A stretch of 18,969 nt of DNA from CAZVEV01 sp964625865 (GTDB lineage Bacteria > Planctomycetota > Phycisphaerae > SM23-33): assembly GCA_964625865.1 (NCBI GenBank), contig CAZVEV010000093.1, forward strand, positions 1 through 18,969. Reading direction: 5' to 3'. A program made the translations under genes and the position numbers. Of the stretch, positions 14,305 through 18,969 are shown piece by piece. Under the pieces are notes generated by a model that saw only the letters and a program-made list of their open reading frames with translations, made no database searches and was not told where the DNA came from. The first letter of the stretch is position 1, and each line of letters opens with the position of its first letter.

Positions 14305-15918
14305 TCACTTCGCCTTGACCACCGGGAGGAGGATGTGGGAGGGGTGTTTGGCGTCGCAGTAGATGCGGTTGGTCTGCTTGACGGTCTTGGCGCCTGGCGC
14401 AGCGGGCTTGCCCGTGCCGGGGTTCACGTCGAAACGGGGCCAGTTCGATGAAGTGACCGAGACGCGGATGCGGTGGCCTTTGTTGATGACGATGCTCGTG
14501 GACCAGCAGTCGACGGTCACCGCGTAGACCTTGCCCGGCGTCAGCGGAGTCGGCTTCGATAGCGAGTCGCGGTGTCTCAGCCGCAGCATGCCCTCGGCCA
14601 TCAGGTAGCTTGACCCGTCGGGATACACGTCGCAGAATCGCACGGACAAGTCGGTGTCGACGGCGGACGAGGCGACGTGGACCTTCGCAAGGATTCGCCC
14701 GGTGACCTCGAGCGACTTATCCAGCGGGGCAGTGGTGAAGTTCAGCACGTCGTCGCGCTGCTCGACGCGGTTTTGGTTCCGCGGCCCCGAGGGCAGGTTG
14801 AGGTTTCGTCCGCCGACGGTGGGGCAGGGACGGGCCGGATCGAATGTGTATGCCCTCGGCTTGGCGTCACCATCGGGCTTTGCCGGCGTCAGTTTGCCGT
14901 CCGCACGGAAGTAGCAGGGCGTTGCAGTCGCCGCCACGGGCCAGCGATCCGCGTAGCGCCATTCGTTGCCCGGCGCGTCGCGGTCGCGGGCGTCGCCCAT
15001 CACATAGTACGCGACGGCCTTGTCGGCCATCATCCCGTTCTTGGCGCCCTTGAGCGTGTAATCGAACCACCGCTTCTGGCTGTATCGCATCGGCGGGCGG
15101 ATGTCGGGAAACCGCAACTCGCCCGCGGGCCTGCCCACGCCGTGGGCCCACGGGCCCATCACGAGTTTCTGCTTTCCGCGGGCGCCGGCGCCCCCGTGAT
15201 ACTGCCTGCCGACAAATGAATCGATCGTGCCCTGGCTGAACGTGTCGAACCATCCGCCCACGTGGACGGCCGGCGCGGTGATCGCATCGTGCTTGCGCGT
15301 CGAATCGTACGCGTGCCAATACTCGTCGTACGCCGGATGCATCGCCATCAGCTTCAGCGCGTCGCCGCTGAAACGGTTCTTCTTGAGCCACCCGACGGTC
15401 TGGCTGTAACGGAACGCCCCGCCGATGTACGTCGCATGGTGGTACAGGCTCGCCGCGGCGACGACGATGTACTGGCCGGCCAGCCCCTTTGGTGTCGTGC
15501 CGGCCATCAGATTCTGCGTGATCCCGCAGGCCGAGCCGCCCATCGTCCCGATCTTCCCGTTGCACCACGGCTGGGACCTGATCCAAGCGAGCGTATCCGC
15601 CCCATCGCGATGTTCGTGCCACCCGCACCCGATGAACGGCATGTTCCTGCCCTGCGAGTCGAACCGCCCTCGCATGTCCTGGGAGACAAAGGCGTACCCG
15701 CCGGCGGTGATATACCGCCCGCCGCCGCGGCGACGATTGTACGGGGTGCGTGTGAGAATGACCGGCCAGGGGCCCTTACCTTGGGGCAGGTAGACGTCGG
15801 TGGCGAGTTTCACCCCGTCGGTCATGGCCACGTTGTGCGTCTGCGGCCCCGCAGCGCAAAGCGGGATGCACAGGACGAGGGTAACTGCGGCCGATATCAG
15901 CAGGCGTCGTGATCGCAT
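14305..15918 (-). CDS. exported CocE/NonD-family (peptidase S15-like) hydrolase
   Basis: From the ATG at 15918 the protein has 537 residues. This start has GGAAGGA about 6 nt upstream and puts the signal peptide at the N-terminus (MRSRRLLISAAVTLVLCIPL, then CAAG). The frame is open 14 codons further, to 15960, which I reject. The alpha/beta-hydrolase triad is visible in family order: S129 in MGGSACG, D225 in VGGWFDTFSQG and H259 in GPWAHGVG. The C-terminal third is the beta jelly-roll typical of X-Pro dipeptidyl-peptidase/CocE proteins (FTTAPLDKSLEVTGRI; GHRIRVSVTSSNWPRFDVNP). Known members cut acyl esters, amides or N-terminal dipeptides; the substrate here cannot be told. The gene lies downstream of the FHA-phosphatase gene on the same strand, with 120 nt and a large palindrome between. 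Confidence 0.92.
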   Translation of the reverse strand: MRSRRLLISAAVTLVLCIPLCAAGPQTHNVAMTDGVKLATDVYLPQGKGPWPVILTRTPYNRRRGGGRYITAGGYAFVSQDMRGRFDSQGRNMPFIGCGWHEHRDGADTLAWIRSQPWCNGKIGTMGGSACGITQNLMAGTTPKGLAGQYIVVAAASLYHHATYIGGAFRYSQTVGWLKKNRFSGDALKLMAMHPAYDEYWHAYDSTRKHDAITAPAVHVGGWFDTFSQGTIDSFVGRQYHGGAGARGKQKLVMGPWAHGVGRPAGELRFPDIRPPMRYSQKRWFDYTLKGAKNGMMADKAVAYYVMGDARDRDAPGNEWRYADRWPVAATATPCYFRADGKLTPAKPDGDAKPRAYTFDPARPCPTVGGRNLNLPSGPRNQNRVEQRDDVLNFTTAPLDKSLEVTGRILAKVHVASSAVDTDLSVRFCDVYPDGSSYLMAEGMLRLRHRDSLSKPTPLTPGKVYAVTVDCWSTSIVINKGHRIRVSVTSSNWPRFDVNPGTGKPAAPGAKTVKQTNRIYCDAKHPSHILLPVVKAK

Positions 15919-15947
15919 GGGCTGTCCTTCCGTCTGGTCGGGCGGGG

Positions 15948-16022
15948 GTAGGGCGTGCAACTTGCTTGCATGCGGAACGGAGGTACCATTCGTCCCGCGT
16001 GCAAACGAGTTGCACGCCCTAC
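15948..16022 (-). repeat. family C 75-bp near-complete palindrome
   Basis: The outer arms (15948-15964 and 16006-16022) pair at 16 of 17 positions (GTAGGGCGTGCAACT...). The inner sequence continues the symmetry imperfectly (TTGCATGCGGAACG against TTGCACGCGGGACG) down to a central GGTACC. It lies between the stop of the phosphatase gene and the start of the hydrolase gene, both on the minus strand, 30 nt upstream of the hydrolase ATG. It may end the upstream transcript or be a mobile palindrome. There is no T-tract. Confidence 0.7.
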
Positions 16023-16038
16023 GCCCTGTGCGGCGGGG

Positions 16039-17730
16039 CTACTGTGTGATCTCGTCGTTGATTCCGACGTTTCGCAGGGCGAAGACCGTGATGTCATCCT
16101 GCTGGGGCCGGTCGTTCCGGAAGGTTGCAGCCGCTTCGTTGACGGTCGCGACGATCTCCTCGGCCGTCTTGCCCGCGGCGGACGCGACGGTCTCGGCCAG
16201 TCGCTCCGTGCCGAACTCCTCGCCGTCCGGGTCCATCGCCTCGGTAATGCCGTCGGTGACCACCAGCACGCCGGCGTCGGGGCCGATGGTCTCCTCCTCG
16301 GCGGAAAACGTGCCCACGAACACACCCACCGGCGGATTCGTCGGCGTGCCGAGTTCGTGGGCCGTCCCGTCGGCGGAAAGCACGATCGGCAGGATGTGGC
16401 CGGCATTGACGTACTCGAGCTTGCCGCTCTTGGGGTCGAACACGCCCAGGAACATCGTGATGAACATGCGCTCGAGCATCGAGTCGCTCAGGTGCTTGTC
16501 GAGGTGGCCCATGATCTCGTCCGGGCTCGAACAGAAGGTCATGGTCGTCCGCAACGCCGCCTGCAGGCTCGACATGACCATCGCCGCCGGAAGTCCCTTG
16601 CCCGAAACATCGCCGATTACGAACGCCATCCGCCCGTCGCCCAGCGGCCACATGTCGCAGTAGTCGCCGCCCACCCACATCGCTGGCTTGTAGTACAGCG
16701 CCGTGTCCACGCCGCCGACCTCCGCAAGCTCGGTCGGCGTCAGGTTCGACTGGATCTCGCGTGCAAGGGTCAACTGGTGGTCCAGGCTGCGGCGCTCGGC
16801 GCGGGCCTCGGACAGCAGCAGGCTCTTGCGGACGAATGTCACCTGGTAGGCCACCGCCCGGACGAAGTCGAGCATCTCGCTGGTGGCATGGCCGGACGGG
16901 ATGTCCAGATACAGCGCGTCGACGGTTTCGCCCGGCGTGCCCAGGGGCGAGCAGAGCACGGCGCGCGGGGCCCGTTCGTCGACGACCGTCAGTTGCAGAT
17001 CCTGCTCGCTGGAGCGGCTACTGGTGGCCATCACCGCGTTGCCCGTCGTCCGGACGGCCTCGATGACGCGACGCGAGATGTGCAGGTTCTCCTCGTTCGG
17101 CTCGACCGCGCCGACCGCCTTGCCGCCGAAGTGGCAGGCCAGGATCGGCGGGGCCGCGTCAAGGGCCTCGCCGCCCACCGGTATGCGCACCACCACCGCT
17201 ACCGTCTGCGGCGTGCGCGCCAGCGAGCGGCAGACCTCGGGGTATAGCTCGCCCGGGCTGCCAAGGTCGGCCAGCCGCCCGATAATCGCATTCAGTTGAC
17301 GCAGGCGAACGCCAGACAGCGGGTCGTATTCGTCGACAGCCCCCGTGACAATCGCCGTCTCCTCGGCCGTGTCGTCCTCCATCATCGTCGACTCGCTGGT
17401 TGCCGTCGGATCGGCGGCCACCTGCTCCGGCGGGACCGTCAGCGACAGGTCGAACGGGCCGATCGTCACGCACTCGCCGGGCAGCATGGCCTGGCTGTTG
17501 ATGCGCTGCTCGCCGGCCCACACGCCGTTGCGGCTGCCGAGGTCTTCGATGACCCACCGCCCGAACGGGTCCTGGAACAGCCGCGCGTGCTTGCGCGATA
17601 TCCGGGGGCTGTCCAGCACGATATGGCAGACCGGCGCCCGCCCGATCGTCACCCCCGACGGGTCCAGCGGGATCTCCGCATCCGGCCCCTTGCCGCTGAT
17701 GTGCAGCGTCGTCAGCATCTGTGTCTGCAT
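16039..17730 (-). CDS. FHA-GAF-PP2C (SpoIIE/RsbU-type) serine phosphatase
   Basis: From the ATG at 17730 this gives 563 residues; AAGGA about 10 nt upstream and the FHA domain starting at once favour it over the open frame to 17901. FHA domain (about 8-95): GR (30-31), SRKH (45-48) and NG (68-69), the phosphothreonine-binding residues. A GAF-like domain (about 155-310) follows, then a linker helix (SLDHQLTLAREIQSNLTP). The PP2C-type phosphatase domain (about 340-560) has the metal-binding aspartates in WVGGDYCDMWP (D356), VIGDVSGKG (D374), VTDGITEAMD and QQDDITVFAL, all intact. Such proteins usually dephosphorylate an anti-sigma-factor antagonist in partner-switching stress pathways. No STAS or RsbW-like partner is in the window, so the target is unknown. 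The FHA domain suggests input from a Ser/Thr kinase. Confidence 0.93.
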   Translation of the reverse strand: MQTQMLTTLHISGKGPDAEIPLDPSGVTIGRAPVCHIVLDSPRISRKHARLFQDPFGRWVIEDLGSRNGVWAGEQRINSQAMLPGECVTIGPFDLSLTVPPEQVAADPTATSESTMMEDDTAEETAIVTGAVDEYDPLSGVRLRQLNAIIGRLADLGSPGELYPEVCRSLARTPQTVAVVVRIPVGGEALDAAPPILACHFGGKAVGAVEPNEENLHISRRVIEAVRTTGNAVMATSSRSSEQDLQLTVVDERAPRAVLCSPLGTPGETVDALYLDIPSGHATSEMLDFVRAVAYQVTFVRKSLLLSEARAERRSLDHQLTLAREIQSNLTPTELAEVGGVDTALYYKPAMWVGGDYCDMWPLGDGRMAFVIGDVSGKGLPAAMVMSSLQAALRTTMTFCSSPDEIMGHLDKHLSDSMLERMFITMFLGVFDPKSGKLEYVNAGHILPIVLSADGTAHELGTPTNPPVGVFVGTFSAEEETIGPDAGVLVVTDGITEAMDPDGEEFGTERLAETVASAAGKTAEEIVATVNEAAATFRNDRPQQDDITVFALRNVGINDEITQ

Positions 17731-17857
17731 CGTCGAAATCCTTCTTACGTGCGTCCGTTCCCATGGACCACTGAATGTTACCACACGTGGGCAGCGGTTT
17801 CCCGCGGGAAATCCGTATGACGTCAACTTGCCCGAGTACTGAAAGTGGACGTCCTCC

Positions 17858-17883
17858 CCGCTAGCGCCACCACTCGCTGGCGG
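17858..17883. repeat. inverted repeat between the phosphatase and GNAT genes
   Basis: CCGCTAGCG (17858-17866) and CGCTGGCGG (17875-17883) pair over 9 positions with one G-T, around the loop CCACCACT. A smaller GATTC-GGGT-GAATC hairpin follows directly. The role is unclear: terminator-like structure without T-tract, or a protein-binding site in the divergent promoter region. The remaining 17731-17919 shows no gene. Confidence 0.35.
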
Positions 17884-17919
17884 AGATTCGGGTGAATCCA
17901 TGGTCCCCTTGCCTCAACA

Positions 17920-17948
17920 TTGACCTCTCTCGTTCGATGAGCTAGGTT
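17920..17948 (+). promoter_or_regulatory. candidate promoter of the GNAT gene
   Basis: TTGACC (17920-17925), a 17-nt spacer and TAGGTT (17943-17948) fit a sigma-70-type promoter with a good -35 and a weak -10. Transcription would start near 17955, 5 nt before an in-frame ATG at 17960. Confidence 0.35.
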
Positions 17949-18040
17949 GTCGGCACAGGATGGACGCCGAAACCCGTGGGGCCGGCGAATTCAGCGAAAC
18001 GTCCCCCGGGTTCCACCGACGGCGCCGTCCGGCAGAGAAG

Positions 18041-18535
18041 ATGAGCATAGAAGTCGTCCAACCGAATGTTGATGACGCCGAGCGCGTTCTCGCGTACTAC
18101 ACGGACCTGCTTGCCGATCGCATCCCTTTTATTCTGGACAATCCCGTGCCCACGCTTGAACAGGAGGTCGAGTTCATCCGGAGGCATGACGGCGAGCAGG
18201 CGGCGTTGTTCATGGCCGTGGCGGGCGGCGGGGTTGTCGGGTTGGCCGGGTATACGTTGGCGGCCCATCACCAGCGCAGACATACGTGCTCGTTCGGCAT
18301 TTCGGTGGCCAAGGCATGGCGCGGCCGTGGGATCGGCGCCTCGCTGATTCGCGCTGGAGAGGACTGGTGTGCGTCGCGATCCGTCCGCAGGCTCTCCTGC
18401 GAGATGATCGAGGGCAACCCTGCCGCTGCCTTCTACGAACGGCTCGGATTCGAGATCGAAGGGCGAAAGCGCCAAGCCATCCAAGTCGGTGAGAGTTTCA
18501 AGGACCTGATCATCATGGCCAAGTTGCTGGCCTGA
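18041..18535 (+). CDS. GNAT-family N-acetyltransferase
   Basis: The 164-residue protein is a typical single-domain GNAT enzyme that transfers an acyl group from acyl-CoA to an amine. Motif A is visible as FGISVAKAWRGRGIGASLIRAGEDW, with the acetyl-CoA pyrophosphate loop RGRGIG. Motif B is LSCEMIEGNPAAAFYERLGF, including the conserved NPAAAFYERLGF helix. The N-terminus MSIEVVQPNVDDAERV fits the family start. The frame is open to an ATG at 17960 (191 residues), but the extra 27 residues are Arg/Gly-rich and unlike GNATs. However, a candidate promoter just before 17960 leaves the longer form possible. The substrate is unknown; it may be a small molecule, a ribosomal-protein N-terminus or an antibiotic. 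The gene is followed 75 nt later by the carbonic-anhydrase-like gene, possibly cotranscribed. Confidence 0.9.
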   Translation: MSIEVVQPNVDDAERVLAYYTDLLADRIPFILDNPVPTLEQEVEFIRRHDGEQAALFMAVAGGGVVGLAGYTLAAHHQRRHTCSFGISVAKAWRGRGIGASLIRAGEDWCASRSVRRLSCEMIEGNPAAAFYERLGFEIEGRKRQAIQVGESFKDLIIMAKLLA

Positions 18536-18610
18536 CCGGGCCCCGAACGGGCCGGCCCTGTTCGTGCCTCCGTAACGGGTGCTGTCAGCCACGAAGCCTG
18601 AAAGGAAACA

Positions 18611-18969
18611 ATGCGATTCTGTACTGCGATTAACTGTATGGACGGCAGGACGCAGGTGCCTGTGATTCGGTACCTGCAGGAGCGATTCGGGGCTGACTAC
18701 GTGGACGTCGTGTCAGAGCCCGGGCCGAACCGGATTCTCGCCGACGGGCGCGACGAGGCGGCGGCGTCGTCGATCGAACGGCGGGTCAGGATCTCGGTGG
18801 AGCATCATCAGTCCGTCGGGATCGCGGTGGTGGGGCACCATGACTGTGCGGGCAATCCGTCGAGCGAGGGCGAGCAGTTTCAACACACGCTTGCGGCCGT
18901 TCGCCGCGTCCGGAACACCTTCAGCCAGGTTCCCGTGATCGGTCTCTGGGTCGATGAAGAGTGGAACGT
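18611..18969 (+). CDS. beta-carbonic-anhydrase-like protein, 3' end outside the window
   Basis: An open frame starts at the ATG 18611, with AAAGGA 4 nt upstream, and runs without a stop to the right edge (119 residues seen). Residues 9-13 are CMDGR, the equivalent of the beta-carbonic-anhydrase CxDxR motif. Residues 75-80 read GHHDCA, giving the HxxC pair (H76, C79). Together C9, H76 and C79 are the expected zinc ligands, and D11/R13 form the catalytic dyad. Known beta-carbonic anhydrases interconvert CO2 and bicarbonate. This protein belongs to a compact, divergent group (INCMDGR, YVDVVSEPGP, GIAVVGHHDCAGNP), and I infer zinc binding more confidently than the reaction. It may follow the GNAT gene in one transcript. 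Confidence 0.8.
   Translation, partial: MRFCTAINCMDGRTQVPVIRYLQERFGADYVDVVSEPGPNRILADGRDEAAASSIERRVRISVEHHQSVGIAVVGHHDCAGNPSSEGEQFQHTLAAVRRVRNTFSQVPVIGLWVDEEWN

Noticed and set aside
14677..15219. Long plus-strand open frames opposite the CocE-type hydrolase (and similar ones opposite rpoN, the M56 gene and the F5/8C gene)
   Set aside because: These are antisense shadows typical of GC-rich coding DNA; the sense frames carry clear domains and catalytic residues.
17731..17901. A 57-residue N-terminal extension of the FHA-phosphatase
   Set aside because: It has no ribosome binding site and unusual composition; the FHA domain begins directly after the ATG at 17730, which has AAGGA upstream.
1..18969. 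CRISPR array, tRNA, rRNA, phage or transposase genes
   Set aside because: No regularly spaced direct repeats, cloverleaf-like sequence, rRNA core motifs or mobility proteins were found in either strand.

Overview
The window is a GC-rich bacterial chromosome segment. Its gene content points to Planctomycetota, most likely a Phycisphaerae-type lineage. Pointers are a PEP-CTERM surface protein, a BlaI repressor with an M56 (BlaR1-type) peptidase, several signal-peptide-bearing hydrolases, an F5/8C (discoidin) domain protein and an FHA-GAF-SpoIIE phosphatase. No rRNA, tRNA, CRISPR array, transposase or phage gene was seen. The taxonomic call is inference from gene families.

Layout, left to right: a PEP-CTERM protein (minus strand); a Tat-exported beta-propeller protein (plus); rpoN, sigma-54 (minus), convergent with the propeller gene; a signal-peptide-bearing SAM methyltransferase (plus), divergent from rpoN; a blaI / M56 / TPR-F5/8C gene series (plus) behind a 30-bp operator-like dyad; an exported PHB-depolymerase/esterase-type hydrolase (plus); lepA (plus); a CocE/S15 hydrolase (minus); an FHA-GAF-PP2C phosphatase (minus); a GNAT acetyltransferase (plus); and the start of a beta-carbonic-anhydrase-like protein (plus) that runs off the right edge.

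Three regulatory themes stand out. First, rpoN is preceded on its own strand by a full-consensus sigma-54 (-24/-12) promoter, the only one I found in the window, so sigma-54 probably transcribes its own gene through an unknown enhancer-binding activator. Second, blaI, the M56 gene and the F5/8C gene look like one repressor/protease signalling operon. The M56 protein has a roughly 300-residue coiled-coil tail instead of a penicillin sensor, so the signal is probably not a beta-lactam. Third, lepA and the PHB-type hydrolase have -10 boxes 7-8 nt before their start codons and no Shine-Dalgarno sequence, which suggests leaderless mRNAs.

The gene junctions hold palindromic non-coding repeats of at least three kinds. 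Family A has three copies (about 2650, 12141 and 14182). Family B is a hairpin cluster with 14-bp terminal inverted repeats (12181-12311). Family C is a 75-bp near-complete palindrome (15948-16022). No mobility gene accompanies them. Most genes look like independent units; only blaI/M56/F5-8C is clearly an operon.
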